From the NCBI GenBank assembly GCA_964371865.1, contig CAYJOR010000017.1, positions 1 to 50,670 of the forward strand: a DNA stretch of 50,670 nt. Reading direction: 5' to 3'. A program made the position numbers and the translations under genes. Positions 17,310 through 26,095 of the stretch are shown here, piece by piece (position 1 is the first letter of the stretch; each line of letters opens with the position of its first letter). The notes below the pieces were generated by a model. That model saw only the letters and a list, made by a program, of their open reading frames with translations, had not been told where the DNA came from and searched no databases. This DNA comes from CAYJAZ01 sp964371865 (GTDB taxonomy: Bacteria; Desulfobacterota; Desulfovibrionia; Desulfovibrionales; Desulfovibrionaceae).

Positions 17310-18698
17310 TTATGACTCTAAGGAATATTTATCGGACATTGTAGGAATTTCTGTAGGGTACACACCATCAAAGCATGCACAACAGTAGTTATCAGGTTCG
17401 CTCACACAACTTTTCAACCCTTCTAAAGATAAGAAGTGAAGTGTATCTAAGCCAAGCACTTTTGAAAGTTGCTCAAGACTGTGTTTATTCGCTACTAATT
17501 CAAAAGGAGATGGAAAGTCAATACCATAGAAACACGGATGTTTAATAGGTGGGCAGCTCACTCTGAAGTGAACTTCTTCTGCTCCAAGTTCACGCAATTT
17601 TGCGCAACGAGTTTGAACAGTAGTGCCACGAACAATACTATCATCAACTACTAAGAGTTTTTTTCCATTAATTGCTGATTTAACAGGATTTATCTTCACT
17701 CTAACGCTAAACTGTCTCATCTGCTGTGAAGGTTGAATAAAGGTTCTTCCAACATAGTGGTTACGGATAAGTGCGTGTTCGTAAGGAATTTTAGATTCTT
17801 GTGCAGCACCTAAAGAAGAGTATACGCCGGAATCCGGAAATGGTACAACAATATCAGCTTCAGCAGGCATTTCGCGCACCATTGTAGCACCCATTTTTTT
17901 ACGACATTGGAAAACATCTTCACCAAAGATATTTGAATCCGGTCTTGCAAAATAGATAAGTTCAAAAATACACTGCTTTACAGGTTTTTGTTTTGGTAAT
18001 CTATAGCTTGTATATTCAGTTGCGTGTTGTTCAATAACAATCATTTCGCCCGGCTCTACGCTACGAACCAATTCAGCCTCTAAAAGGTCAAAAGCGCATG
18101 ATTCTGACGCGAAAATCCAAGATTCTGAAACTCCTGGAATTTTACCCATAACGATAGGGTGGAATCCATGAGGATCGCGAACTGCTATAAATTTCCCTTT
18201 ATAAAGGATAAGAAGTGAATAAGCTCCTTCAACTTTTTGTGTTGCATAGAGAATCGCTTCTTCGATTGTTCTATTACTTAAGGCACGAGAGATTAAATGT
18301 ACAAAAATTTCACTATCAGAACTAGTTTGGAAGATAGCACCTTCATTTTCAAGCTCTCTTCTAAGATCAAAAGCGTTTGTAAGGTTACCGTTATGTGCAA
18401 GAGCAAATAAAGAACCGTGCATACTTACAACAAGAGGCTGCGCATTTCTTTTTTCCGGCTTACCTGTAGTTGAGTATCTGATGTGCCCGATAGCTGTTTC
18501 ACCTGATAACTGCTTAGAGAGAGTATCTTCGGTAAATACATCAGGAACAAGCCCCATACCTATATGAAAGTGCATATGCTTACCATCAAATGTAGCAATA
18601 CCGGCACTTTCCTGCCCTCTATGTTGCAAGGCATAAAGCCCAAAATAGGTCAAACGTGAGGCTTCTTTATGCCCTGTTATACCAAAAATTCCGCACAT
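17310..18698 (-). CDS. purF: Amidophosphoribosyltransferase
   Basis: 462 aa, cytosolic; first committed step of purine synthesis, PRPP plus glutamine to 5-phosphoribosylamine. The start is fixed by the catalytic N-terminal Cys in MCGIFGITG. Glutaminase motifs HRGQESAG, GHIRYSTTG and AHNGNL are present, and the PRPP loop LLVVDDSIVRGTT (~350) is intact. A CCACFDG near the C-terminus, with other Cys (CREL-, C-rich IFE region), fits the Bacillus-type enzyme that can hold a 4Fe-4S cluster. It begins 3 nt after the HD-protein gene, so the two are probably co-transcribed. Confidence 0.95.
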   Translation of the reverse strand: MCGIFGITGHKEASRLTYFGLYALQHRGQESAGIATFDGKHMHFHIGMGLVPDVFTEDTLSKQLSGETAIGHIRYSTTGKPEKRNAQPLVVSMHGSLFALAHNGNLTNAFDLRRELENEGAIFQTSSDSEIFVHLISRALSNRTIEEAILYATQKVEGAYSLLILYKGKFIAVRDPHGFHPIVMGKIPGVSESWIFASESCAFDLLEAELVRSVEPGEMIVIEQHATEYTSYRLPKQKPVKQCIFELIYFARPDSNIFGEDVFQCRKKMGATMVREMPAEADIVVPFPDSGVYSSLGAAQESKIPYEHALIRNHYVGRTFIQPSQQMRQFSVRVKINPVKSAINGKKLLVVDDSIVRGTTVQTRCAKLRELGAEEVHFRVSCPPIKHPCFYGIDFPSPFELVANKHSLEQLSKVLGLDTLHFLSLEGLKSCVSEPDNYCCACFDGVYPTEIPTMSDKYSLES

Positions 18699-18701
18699 AA
18701 A

Positions 18702-20024
18702 TTATTCTTCCTCTACCTTGTATTCACATACAAAGTTTTTAGCTTCTTCTAAAGTTTTAATTATACCCGCTTTTTGTGCTTCAAGAAGTGCATCACGAAT
18801 GATACCAACACTTCTGCCTTGCGGTAGGTTTGTTACTTCCATAATTTCATTACCGTTCAAGAGTGGCTCAAGCATTGCTTCAGGAGTATCAGCTCTTTCA
18901 AGGTATTTTAGGTTATGATTGAAGTTAGTATATGATGTTTCAGTCGCAATAATATGCGCGCGAGTCATAGCTATAAGTCTTTCAGTTTCCGGTAAAGCAA
19001 GGAAACGGCGAATCCCTCTATCAGTCATCATTGAATGGAAGCGGATATGGCTACGCACCAAGTTGCAAACGATATCAATTTCATCTGTTGGGAAGTGCAT
19101 TCTTTTCAATATACCGCGAGTGATTTGAGCGCCAACTCTGTGATATTGATAGAATGTCCAGAAACCTTTATAGTTTTCAGCTGTATAGAGTTTACCTATG
19201 TCTTGAAATAATACGCCAACAACGCCAAGCCAATCGTTTTCAAACTCGTCTTCAGGGTATGCTTTCATACAAGCGATTGTGTGCTCGAACGCGGTAATCT
19301 CTTGTGCATCATTCTTATTTCTTTGTTGTTTTATTGCATGCAGTGCGGCAACTTCCGGTAAAACGGCATGAAGAATGAAGCTATCTGATAACAATTGAAT
19401 AAACTTCCACAAGCTTTTTGCAGAAACTAATCGCATCTCTTCAACTAATACTGACATCGGTAAGAAATCAGAAATTTGATGTGAAGAACGCAAAATTGCA
19501 AGCCATGTGCTTGGTTCTATTGGCAAATCACTATTTGCAGCCATACGTAGAGCTGTAATTGCAAGCCTGTAGTTTCTTTGCAAAGACCAGTGGGATAAAC
19601 CTTTTAAACGAATACAACCACATTCTGCATCAAAAAACGCATCTTCAATATTTGAGTTTGATACTCCACCTTTAATCGCATTGTAATTTGCTTCACTTTT
19701 TTTCTGCAGAACGTCGAGCATATAGGGAGAAACACGTACATGGCTAAAGTCTGGGTGAGCGCTTTCGCTATCAATAATAGGATAGAAGAAAACTAAAGCA
19801 CCACTTTCAGTGTTCATTTTGGCAAACATTGAATTTTCATTTGCCTCGCAAGCATTTGGAAATAGCTTACAAAGTGTTTCAAAATCAGCTTCGCAAGCAA
19901 CTTCATATATCCTAGCTTGAGTAAGTCCAAAAACTTCATCTTGCAAGTTTGCATTGATTATATAGGCATCAAAACCATTTCGCAAAAAGGTCTTACAAAT
20001 GGTTACTGCTTCTTTATTGGGCAT
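18702..20024 (-). CDS. CCA-adding-enzyme-like HD domain protein, nucleotidyltransferase residues lost
   Basis: 440 aa. The architecture follows tRNA nucleotidyltransferase/poly(A) polymerase: head (1-~150), an LRMAANSDL-type neck (usual LRAARF), then an HD domain with AFEHTIAC, FQDIGKL and RSHIRFHS. In the head, the motif expected as GGxxRDxLLG...DxD appears as NANLQDEVFG...ARIYE, so both glycines, the Arg and the catalytic Asp pair are missing. The HD motif reads QD rather than HD, with other metal-type His residues kept. It is unlikely to add CCA; function unknown. Tightly coupled to purF downstream. Start has AAGGA upstream. Confidence 0.7.
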   Translation of the reverse strand: MPNKEAVTICKTFLRNGFDAYIINANLQDEVFGLTQARIYEVACEADFETLCKLFPNACEANENSMFAKMNTESGALVFFYPIIDSESAHPDFSHVRVSPYMLDVLQKKSEANYNAIKGGVSNSNIEDAFFDAECGCIRLKGLSHWSLQRNYRLAITALRMAANSDLPIEPSTWLAILRSSHQISDFLPMSVLVEEMRLVSAKSLWKFIQLLSDSFILHAVLPEVAALHAIKQQRNKNDAQEITAFEHTIACMKAYPEDEFENDWLGVVGVLFQDIGKLYTAENYKGFWTFYQYHRVGAQITRGILKRMHFPTDEIDIVCNLVRSHIRFHSMMTDRGIRRFLALPETERLIAMTRAHIIATETSYTNFNHNLKYLERADTPEAMLEPLLNGNEIMEVTNLPQGRSVGIIRDALLEAQKAGIIKTLEEAKNFVCEYKVEEE

Positions 20025-20505
20025 AGTAATTCCTTATATAAGGTTAAAAATAAAACATTTGCTCAATATTACTTAATTCACGTAAAAAGTCAAGATTTAC
20101 AACCTTACTAAAAGGTGTAAGTTAGTCTGTAGGTTATTTTTTATTAGATTCTAAGGCATTATTTTTATTACATTTTAAAATTATTTTTATTTTTTTTCGT
20201 TTTTAGTGCATTTTTAATTTGACAAGAGTAGGTAAATATATTAAAAAAACGGTCTTTGTAACAGACTTCGTCAATTATGAATGTACACAGAGATGCATAT
20301 ATTTATCTTTGAAGAAGCGGGTAACAGAACATCGCCATAATGTTCAACCAAAAAGAGCCGTTACACTCTTTTGGGCAATCTTTCCTAAGTTTGCGTGGCG
20401 CAGTGTGGTAGCTAAGCGTCAAAGTATGGCTTCTCAATACGAGACTTCTACTTGATGTAGAAATTTTAACAAAAAAACTTATCTCACTTTGAGGAGATTT
20501 TCTGT
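20025..20505 (+). other. 481-bp leader region of rplM-rpsI
   Basis: No convincing gene; a 78-codon open frame lacks a start and ribosome site. A TTGACA at 20219-20224 is a possible -35. Two hairpins lie near the ribosomal genes: AAAAGAG/CTCTTTT (about 20352-20373) and TTCTAC/GTAGAA (about 20446-20462). They could form an autoregulatory leader for L13, but this is not shown. Confidence 0.4.
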
Positions 20506-20940
20506 ATGAAAACTTATAGTCCTAAAGAACAAGACATCAGCCGTGAGTGGATTCTTGTTGATGCTAAAGACCAAATCTTAGGTCGCCTTGCATCACAAAT
20601 CGCTCATCGCCTTCGTGGTAAACACAAACCTGAATTTGCACACCATATGGATAACGGTGATTTCGTAGTAGTTGTAAACTGTGAAAAAATCAAAGTTACT
20701 GGTAAAAAGTTGAAAGATAAAAAATATTATCATCACTCAGGTTATGTTGGCGGCTTAAAATCAATCACATTAGAAAAGCAATTGCAAAAAAAACCTGAAG
20801 AAGTTATTCGTGAAGCTGTGAAAGGTATGCTTCCACGTAATACTCTCGGTCGTAATATGCTCAAAAAGCTTAAAATTTATGCCGGTACTGAGCATCCGCA
20901 TACTGCTCAAAACCCTAAGTCTTTGACAATGCCTTACTAG
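20506..20940 (+). CDS. rplM: Large subunit ribosomal protein L13 (uL13)
   Basis: 144 aa, the usual bacterial length (142 in E. coli). Family signatures: WILVDAKDQILGRLAS at the N-terminus, RGKHKPEFAHHMDNGD, YYHHSGYVGG and GMLPRNTLGRNML. GAGGAG lies 9 nt upstream of the ATG. Nine nt precede rpsI, the classic rplM-rpsI operon order. Confidence 0.98.
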   Translation: MKTYSPKEQDISREWILVDAKDQILGRLASQIAHRLRGKHKPEFAHHMDNGDFVVVVNCEKIKVTGKKLKDKKYYHHSGYVGGLKSITLEKQLQKKPEEVIREAVKGMLPRNTLGRNMLKKLKIYAGTEHPHTAQNPKSLTMPY

Positions 20941-20949
20941 GAGATTATC

Positions 20950-21342
20950 ATGTCTAAATCATTTAATTACGGCACAGGTCGTCGCAAAACAGCAGTTGCC
21001 CGTACCCGTATCTACTCCGGTACAGGCAATATTGAAATCAACGGTCGCTCAATGGAAAATTATTTTCCACGCAAAACTTTACAAATGATTATCCGTCAAC
21101 CACTCGTTCTTACTAAACTTGTTGACGCTTACGATATCAAAGTAAATGTGCAAGGCGGCGGTAACTCAGGTCAAGCAGCAGCAGTACGTCACGGTATTAC
21201 TCGTGCTCTTCTTATTGCTGATCCAACACTTCGTCCAGTATTGAAAAAAGCTGGATTTATCACTCGTGATGCTCGTAAGAAAGAACGTAAAAAATACGGT
21301 CTTGCAGCAGCTCGTGCTAGATACCAATACTCAAAACGTTAA
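20950..21342 (+). CDS. rpsI: Small subunit ribosomal protein S9 (uS9)
   Basis: 130 aa, full length. Starts with the family's YGTGRRKTAVAR, contains GGGNSGQAAAVRHGI, and ends with KKYGLAAARARYQYSKR, whose C-terminal Lys-Arg reaches the P-site tRNA in known ribosomes. GGAG before the ATG. Followed by a strong terminator. Confidence 0.98.
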   Translation: MSKSFNYGTGRRKTAVARTRIYSGTGNIEINGRSMENYFPRKTLQMIIRQPLVLTKLVDAYDIKVNVQGGGNSGQAAAVRHGITRALLIADPTLRPVLKKAGFITRDARKKERKKYGLAAARARYQYSKR

Positions 21343-21671
21343 GCCGATTACGACTTTACGAAAAGTATCAATTCAAGAGGAAAGATTTTATGTCTTTCCT
21401 CTTTTTTTATATCTATACAATTTAACTCTGCTGATTTTTTATACACTAAAATTGAATGTGTATAAATATTATACATATCTCTACTAGTTGCAAAACACAA
21501 TAACATTATTATTTCAATAGAATAGAGGTTTTTTCTTGTTTGGCATGCCTTTTGCTATATACGAATCAAGAATACAAGTTCTTTAAAAAGCTTTTTGTAT
21601 ATAATCTTTGTGCTCTATTTATAACAAAAAGTGATACGCAAAACAAATTCATAAATCTATAGGAGAATTTT
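21343..21671. other. 329-bp spacer after rpsI
   Basis: Holds the rpsI terminator (21375-21408) and the promoter region of the Spy-like gene. Otherwise AT-rich and featureless. Confidence 0.6.
21375..21408 (+). terminator. Intrinsic terminator of rplM-rpsI
   Basis: AAGAGGAAAGA / TCTTTCCTCTT, 11-bp perfect stem with a 7-nt loop, followed by a run of T. Confidence 0.92.
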
Positions 21672-22184
21672 ATGTCAAAAAAAATTATTATTTCATCATT
21701 AGCACTTTTAGCAATTGCAGGTTTTACTTTTAACGGTGTAGTCAGCGCAGATGCAGCACCAGGATACAAAGGCGAGCAACATCAAAAATATCATAATGGC
21801 AACGACAAAAGAATGCCTGAACTAACAGAAGAACAAAAAGCAGAGTTTGAAACTCTTGTTAAAAAGCATAAAGAAGAGATAACTCCTTTACAAATTCAAT
21901 TAGTACAAAAACGCGCAGAATTTCAAGCTTTCATGAAAGGTGATAATCCTGACCCTAAAAAGGCAGGCGAAATGGCTGTAGAAATCGAAAAATTACAAAA
22001 CCAAATGGCAGATTCAAATTACACATTCAAAGAAGAATTACAAGAAAAATTCGACTTCCCAGGAATGGGTAAACATGGCCGTAATGGTGGAATGAGAGGT
22101 CACGGCGGCATGGGTGGTCATGATGGAATGAGAGGACATGGTAATGGCGATCACAATAGCATGTATAACTGCCCTAGATTCTAA
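21672..22184 (+). CDS. Spy/ZraP-like periplasmic metal-binding protein
   Basis: 170 aa. Residues 1-~28 form a Sec signal peptide (MSKKIIISSLALLAIAG, cleavage near SADA-APG). The mature middle is a helical, charged region (LTEEQKAEFETLVKKHKEEITPL, then a second helix around MAVEIEKLQNQM) as in CpxP/Spy/ZraP proteins, which act as periplasmic chaperones or metal buffers. The C-terminal ~35 residues are Gly/His/Met-rich (GMGKHGRNGGMRGHGGMGGH), a likely metal-binding tail. Monocistronic, with GGAG at the start and a bidirectional terminator after it. No partner two-component system is nearby. Confidence 0.75.
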   Translation: MSKKIIISSLALLAIAGFTFNGVVSADAAPGYKGEQHQKYHNGNDKRMPELTEEQKAEFETLVKKHKEEITPLQIQLVQKRAEFQAFMKGDNPDPKKAGEMAVEIEKLQNQMADSNYTFKEELQEKFDFPGMGKHGRNGGMRGHGGMGGHDGMRGHGNGDHNSMYNCPRF

Positions 22185-22250
22185 TCAATAAATTCAATAA
22201 AAGTATTCATAAGAAAATCTTGTCTAATTTCTAAATTGTAATACAAAAAA

Positions 22251-22288
22251 AAACTCATTCAAGCTGAAATGTTTGAATGAGTTTTTTT
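22251..22288. terminator. Bidirectional intrinsic terminator
   Basis: AAACTCATTCAA / TTGAATGAGTTT, 12-bp perfect stem with a 10-nt loop, T-run on the plus side and A-run (T on minus) on the other. It separates the convergent Spy-like gene and the secreted-protein gene. Confidence 0.92.
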
Positions 22289-22302
22289 GTACTTTGTTTT
22301 TA

Positions 22303-22770
22303 TTATTTTTTAGATGGGAACAAATATGAATACCTTACAGCTAAACCATCTGTTTTTTCGATAATTTTTGTAGCAACACTATTAATATCGCTTTCAGTCA
22401 GAACACCTACTTCACGAGATATAAAGTGTCTTAAAGTTGCTTCACTCTGTGAAAATACCCATACTAAAGCGTATGCTGAACCAACTCCCGGTCTATCTTC
22501 AAACTCAGGCACAGTAGAGATAAGTATGCGAAACTTAGGAGTATCTTTTTCTTCAAGTTTGAAGAGATTACTTTCATTAAAGTGCTCTTTCAGTTTCAGT
22601 GCCAAAGCTGAACCTATGCTATCATTTCCTTCGTGTTCGATTGCAATAGGTGTGCTTCTATCAACGCTTTGTGTGGGAATATTAGGTAGAGATTGTGCTT
22701 CCTCAGCAGCAAAACTAGGTGCCGCAAATAACAAAAAACACGCCATTATAGATAAAATACTTTTCTTCAT
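22303..22770 (-). CDS. Small exported protein of unknown function
   Basis: 155 aa from the ATG at 22770, chosen because AGGAG lies 6 nt upstream and the protein then starts with a clean signal peptide (MKKSILSIMACFLLFAAPSFA-AEE); an upstream in-frame ATG adds 9 residues. The mature part has an alternating alpha/beta look with GSALALKLKEHFNESNLFKL and ATKIIEKTDGL, reminiscent of small periplasmic domains such as LpoB/FlgO-like folds, but I do not recognise a family. Convergent with the Spy-like gene, sharing its terminator. Confidence 0.65.
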   Translation of the reverse strand: MKKSILSIMACFLLFAAPSFAAEEAQSLPNIPTQSVDRSTPIAIEHEGNDSIGSALALKLKEHFNESNLFKLEEKDTPKFRILISTVPEFEDRPGVGSAYALVWVFSQSEATLRHFISREVGVLTESDINSVATKIIEKTDGLAVRYSYLFPSKK

Positions 22771-22911
22771 ATTTTTCTCCTTTTTCTGTATATTCAATGA
22801 CTCTAGTCGATATCAAAAAAAAATGCAAGTTACTATACAATGTATATCTTAGAGGAAGTATTGTAGTTTCACTTTTACTATTTTATATTTTATATTTTTT
22901 AGGATGTGTTT

Positions 22912-23586
22912 CTAATCCAGCAAAATATAAGTACCATCGGTAACCGACTGCAATTCTATCAAAAATTCATCTACTCTATCTTCAGGTAAACTAAGGGTAT
23001 AGGTAATATCTGCTTCAAAATCTTCTTTTACTATCTCGATTTCAAACTGTTCAAGCATGCGATGCAGAAAACCAGCATGACTGTAATCTAAAATGATTTG
23101 CAGAATTTTTTTCTCAACTTTTTGTGTACGAGGTAAAGTTTCAAGTGCATGTGCTACGCTTCCTTGATATGCTCGTACTAGTCCGCCCGTGCCAAGCTTT
23201 ATTCCTCCAAAATATCTTGTTACTACAGCTGCAATTTCTCCTACATCAGAGTAAAGAAGTTGAGTAAGCATAGGTTTTCCGGCTGTTCCGTGTGGTTCAC
23301 CATCGTCACTATATCCTATATGTGCCGTGCTTTTAGGCGTATCTACCTGGAAAGCTGAACAGTTGTGCGTAGCATCGGCGTATTTTTTCTTTATATAATC
23401 AATAGCAGTGCGTGCACCCTCGACTGAATCACAGTGCGCAAGTGTGCAAATAAATTGACTTCCTTTTATTTCTAATTCAGCTTGATAAAAGTAGTTGTCA
23501 AAATCTTCATTGTTTGATATATATTCCTCTAAAGTATTTAATATAGGTATAAGCCTTAAGTTCGGTATACAGTATCTTACACTCAT
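22912..23586 (-). CDS. YigZ/IMPACT family protein
   Basis: 224 aa, cytosolic. The family core is clear: EIKGSQFICTLAHC, ATHNCSAF, SDDGEPHGTAGKPML, then TRYFGGIKLGTGGLVRAYQG (~125-145), followed by a C-terminal ferredoxin-like domain. Biochemical role unsettled in bacteria; eukaryotic IMPACT binds the translation regulator GCN1. Start supported by GAGGA upstream. Divergent from rubrerythrin. Its stop codon TAG lies inside a 10-nt match to the MITE terminal sequence (22906-22915). Confidence 0.88.
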   Translation of the reverse strand: MSVRYCIPNLRLIPILNTLEEYISNNEDFDNYFYQAELEIKGSQFICTLAHCDSVEGARTAIDYIKKKYADATHNCSAFQVDTPKSTAHIGYSDDGEPHGTAGKPMLTQLLYSDVGEIAAVVTRYFGGIKLGTGGLVRAYQGSVAHALETLPRTQKVEKKILQIILDYSHAGFLHRMLEQFEIEIVKEDFEADITYTLSLPEDRVDEFLIELQSVTDGTYILLD

Positions 23587-23626
23587 AAGTTTTCCTCTAA
23601 TTTTTTTGTACTATAAAAATTTTAAC

Positions 23627-23654
23627 TTGACAACAGTTAGGATTTTAGTTAAAT
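23627..23654 (+). promoter_or_regulatory. Sigma-70-type promoter of rubrerythrin gene
   Basis: Perfect -35 TTGACA (23627-23632), 16-bp spacer, -10 TTAAAT (23649-23654). It lies about 60 bp upstream of the ATG. Confidence 0.6.
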
Positions 23655-23716
23655 AGGAATCGTTACTAATAAACAAAACCAAAAACAATTTTTATAAAAC
23701 AAATGGAGATTTTAAA

Positions 23717-24208
23717 ATGAGTAAAACACAAGACAACTTAATGGCAGCATTTGCAGGCGAATCACAAGCTAACCGTAAATATTTAGCATTTGCTCAACAA
23801 GCTGATAAAGAAGGCTTCCCTGCAATCGGTAAATTATTCCGTGCAGCTGCTGAAGCTGAAACAATTCACGCTCACGCTCACTTAAGAAACGCTGGATACG
23901 TAAACTCAACTGTAGATAATCTAAAAGCAGCTATCGCTGGTGAAAACTTTGAACACACCAAAATGTACCCTGAAATGATTGCTGATGCAAAAGCTGAAGG
24001 CAATAACGTAGTTGCTGGCTACATGGAATGGGTTAACAAAGTAGAAGCTGTTCACGAAGATCTTTACAGCAAAGCTTTAGCAAACCCTGCTGAATACGCT
24101 GATGTTGACTACTATCTCTGCCGTGTTTGTGGTTACACACACGCTGGCGAATTCAAAGATGATTGCCCAGTTTGTCAAGCTAAAAACGCTGCTTTCTATA
24201 AAGCATAA
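23717..24208 (+). CDS. rbr: Rubrerythrin
   Basis: 163 aa cytosolic peroxide-scavenging protein of anaerobes: NADH- or rubredoxin-driven reduction of H2O2 to water. The N-terminal four-helix domain carries the diiron ligands (FAGESQANRKY, AEAETIHAHAH, FEHTKMYPEM, VHEDLY), and the C-terminal rubredoxin domain has CRVCGYTH and CPVCQAK for the Fe(Cys)4 site. Length is that of the compact rubrerythrin form, with the rubredoxin at the end. Single gene with its own promoter and terminator; codon use looks optimised, implying high expression. Confidence 0.96.
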   Translation: MSKTQDNLMAAFAGESQANRKYLAFAQQADKEGFPAIGKLFRAAAEAETIHAHAHLRNAGYVNSTVDNLKAAIAGENFEHTKMYPEMIADAKAEGNNVVAGYMEWVNKVEAVHEDLYSKALANPAEYADVDYYLCRVCGYTHAGEFKDDCPVCQAKNAAFYKA

Positions 24209-24247
24209 TTTACACCTTTAACGCATATACGTTTCAAACTTTATTCT

Positions 24248-24288
24248 AAAAATAAGAGCAAACTCTCAAAGATTTTGCTCTTATTTTT
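24248..24288. terminator. Bidirectional terminator between rubrerythrin and ABC operon
   Basis: AATAAGAGCAAA / TTTGCTCTTATT, at least 12 bp, flanked by A-run and T-run so it can work on both strands. Confidence 0.9.
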
Positions 24289-24339
24289 ATTTATACCCTA
24301 AGTAAACTCATCATAGATACATTTCTAAAACGTTCTAAA

Positions 24340-24356
24340 GTGTGTTTCTAAATTAA
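24340..24356. repeat. Solo MITE terminal repeat
   Basis: 17-nt exact match (GTGTGTTTCTAAATTAA) to the left end of element A (1838-1854). It overlaps the stop codon TAG of the ABC ATPase gene. No matching second end is found nearby. Confidence 0.5.
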
Positions 24357-25292
24357 ATGACATGCAACTTTATGATTTTCACCTATAGTTTTCAATTCAG
24401 GCTTTAGGCTTTTACAAATATCTATTGCTTGAGAGCATCTTGTTCTGAAAGGACATCCACTAATAACATCTAATGGATTTGGAACATCTCCTTCAAGTTT
24501 TCTTATTTCTTTTGTGAAGTCCATTGTAACACTAAATATGGAAGATTGCAGAAGTTTTGAATAAGGATGACACGCTTTACTTACAAATAAAGCACTTTCT
24601 AATTCTTCAATTACATCGCCAAGATACATAACCATAATTTTATGAGAAATTGATGCCACGAGTGAAATATCATGACATACAAAAACAATAGATAAATTTC
24701 TCTTTCTTTGAATTTCAGCTAATAATTTCATGATATTATCTTGAATTGAAACATCAAGAGCCGAAGTAGCCTCATCGCACACTAAGATATCAGGTTCTGC
24801 AGCAAGCGCACGTGCAATCCCAAGTCTTTGTCTTTGCCCCCCACTCATTTCATGGCAATACCTTTCTATGAAATCACTTGAAAGCTGTACAAGTCCAAGC
24901 AGTTCTTTGATTTTTTCTTCTCTCTTAACTTTAGTAAAATCATAAAAATTCTTTAAAGGTTCTTCTAAGGCTTCTCTAACACGCATTCTAGGAGAAAATG
25001 CTGACGATGGATCCTGGAAAACCATTTGAATATGTTTACGATTTTGACGAAGCTCTTTACCCTTTTGGTCTGTAATATCTTTTTCTTTGAAGTAAAGTCT
25101 TCCACTTGTTGGTTCTTCTAGTCGAGTAAGCATTTTTAATACCGTACTTTTTCCACAACCACTTTCACCTACAAGACCAAGAGTTTCACCTTTTTTTAGA
25201 GAAATATCAATTCCTCTAACAGCCTTTAATTCTTTTTCACCAATAAAGTATGATTTTGAGAGTTTTTTACCTTCTAGAATAGAACTAGACAT
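24348..25292 (-). CDS. Opp/Nik-type ABC transporter ATPase, second (OppF/NikE-like)
   Basis: 314 aa, cytoplasmic face. Walker A GESGCGKST (~41), Q-loop QMVFQDPSSAF, signature MSGGQRQRLGIARAL, Walker B ILVCDEATSALD and switch His (VFVCHD). The C-terminal Opp-type extension has PFRTRCSQAIDIC, a Cys-rich patch typical of dipeptide/nickel ATPases. Overlaps the upstream ATPase gene by 8 nt. Last gene of the riboswitch-controlled operon. Its stop codon lies in a MITE-like terminal sequence, but the protein ends at the usual place (KVACHL). Confidence 0.92.
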   Translation of the reverse strand: MSSSILEGKKLSKSYFIGEKELKAVRGIDISLKKGETLGLVGESGCGKSTVLKMLTRLEEPTSGRLYFKEKDITDQKGKELRQNRKHIQMVFQDPSSAFSPRMRVREALEEPLKNFYDFTKVKREEKIKELLGLVQLSSDFIERYCHEMSGGQRQRLGIARALAAEPDILVCDEATSALDVSIQDNIMKLLAEIQRKRNLSIVFVCHDISLVASISHKIMVMYLGDVIEELESALFVSKACHPYSKLLQSSIFSVTMDFTKEIRKLEGDVPNPLDVISGCPFRTRCSQAIDICKSLKPELKTIGENHKVACHLI

Positions 25293-26070
25293 AACGCATT
25301 CCCTCTATATTTGGAATAGCTGAAATAAGTTGTTTTGTGTATATTTCCTTAGGATTATTAATAATTTCAACTCCTCTACCCTCTTCAACCATTTCTCCAT
25401 CTTTCATTACAATTATTTTATCCGCCATATACGCAGCTACTCCGATATTATGCGTAACAAGTAATATAGATGTATTATGATCTTTACGAAGTTCCATCAT
25501 TTGACGTACAATTTGCGCTTGAATAGTTACGTCAAGAGCACTTGTCGGCTCATCGGCAATTATAAGATTTGGTTTAAAAATCATAGCCATTGCAATTCCA
25601 ACTCTTTGACGCATTCCACCAGATAAATTCGATGGAATTGATTCCATAATTACTTTACCGTCGTACAAACCCATTTCTTCTAGAATTACAACGGCTTTGT
25701 TATAAGCTTCTTTTTTTGAAATACTTTCATGTGTTCGTATATACTCAATAAATTGACTTCCAATTGTACGGATTGGATTAAGCATTGCCCCACAATCTTG
25801 AAAAATCATAGAAATTTGACTACCACGAATACTTTCCCAATCTTTTGTAGTTAAATTAATTATAGATTTACCATTAAATATAATATCTCCATTAGTTATT
25901 ACTCCACCTGTAGGTAAAAGACCAAGAGCCGCTCTTATAGCCGAAGTTTTTCCGCTTCCACTTTCACCAACAAGCGCAACAATTTCACCTTTACCTATCG
26001 AAAGATTAAAATTTCTGAGAGCGTATTTTTCACTCTTATAGCTAATAGAAATATTTGTAAATTCGAGCAT
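25285..26070 (-). CDS. Opp/Nik-type ABC transporter ATPase, first (OppD/NikD-like)
   Basis: 261 aa. Walker A GESGSGKTS (~35), Q-loop MIFQDCGAML, signature LSGGMRQRVGIAMAM, Walker B LIIADEPTSALD, and VTHN for the switch His. At 261 residues it lacks the long C-terminal OppD tail and is close to NikD length, which favours metal over peptide cargo (inference). Forms the heterodimeric motor with the next gene. Start has GGAAAA upstream; 25 nt after the binding-protein gene. Confidence 0.9.
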   Translation of the reverse strand: MLEFTNISISYKSEKYALRNFNLSIGKGEIVALVGESGSGKTSAIRAALGLLPTGGVITNGDIIFNGKSIINLTTKDWESIRGSQISMIFQDCGAMLNPIRTIGSQFIEYIRTHESISKKEAYNKAVVILEEMGLYDGKVIMESIPSNLSGGMRQRVGIAMAMIFKPNLIIADEPTSALDVTIQAQIVRQMMELRKDHNTSILLVTHNIGVAAYMADKIIVMKDGEMVEEGRGVEIINNPKEIYTKQLISAIPNIEGMRYV

Positions 26071-26095
26071 TTAATTTTCCAGTTTTATATTTTAA

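Noticed and set aside
20392..20470. tRNA gene upstream of rplM
   Set aside because: A D-arm-like string is present, but I cannot form an acceptor stem or a TTCRA-type T-loop at the right distances.
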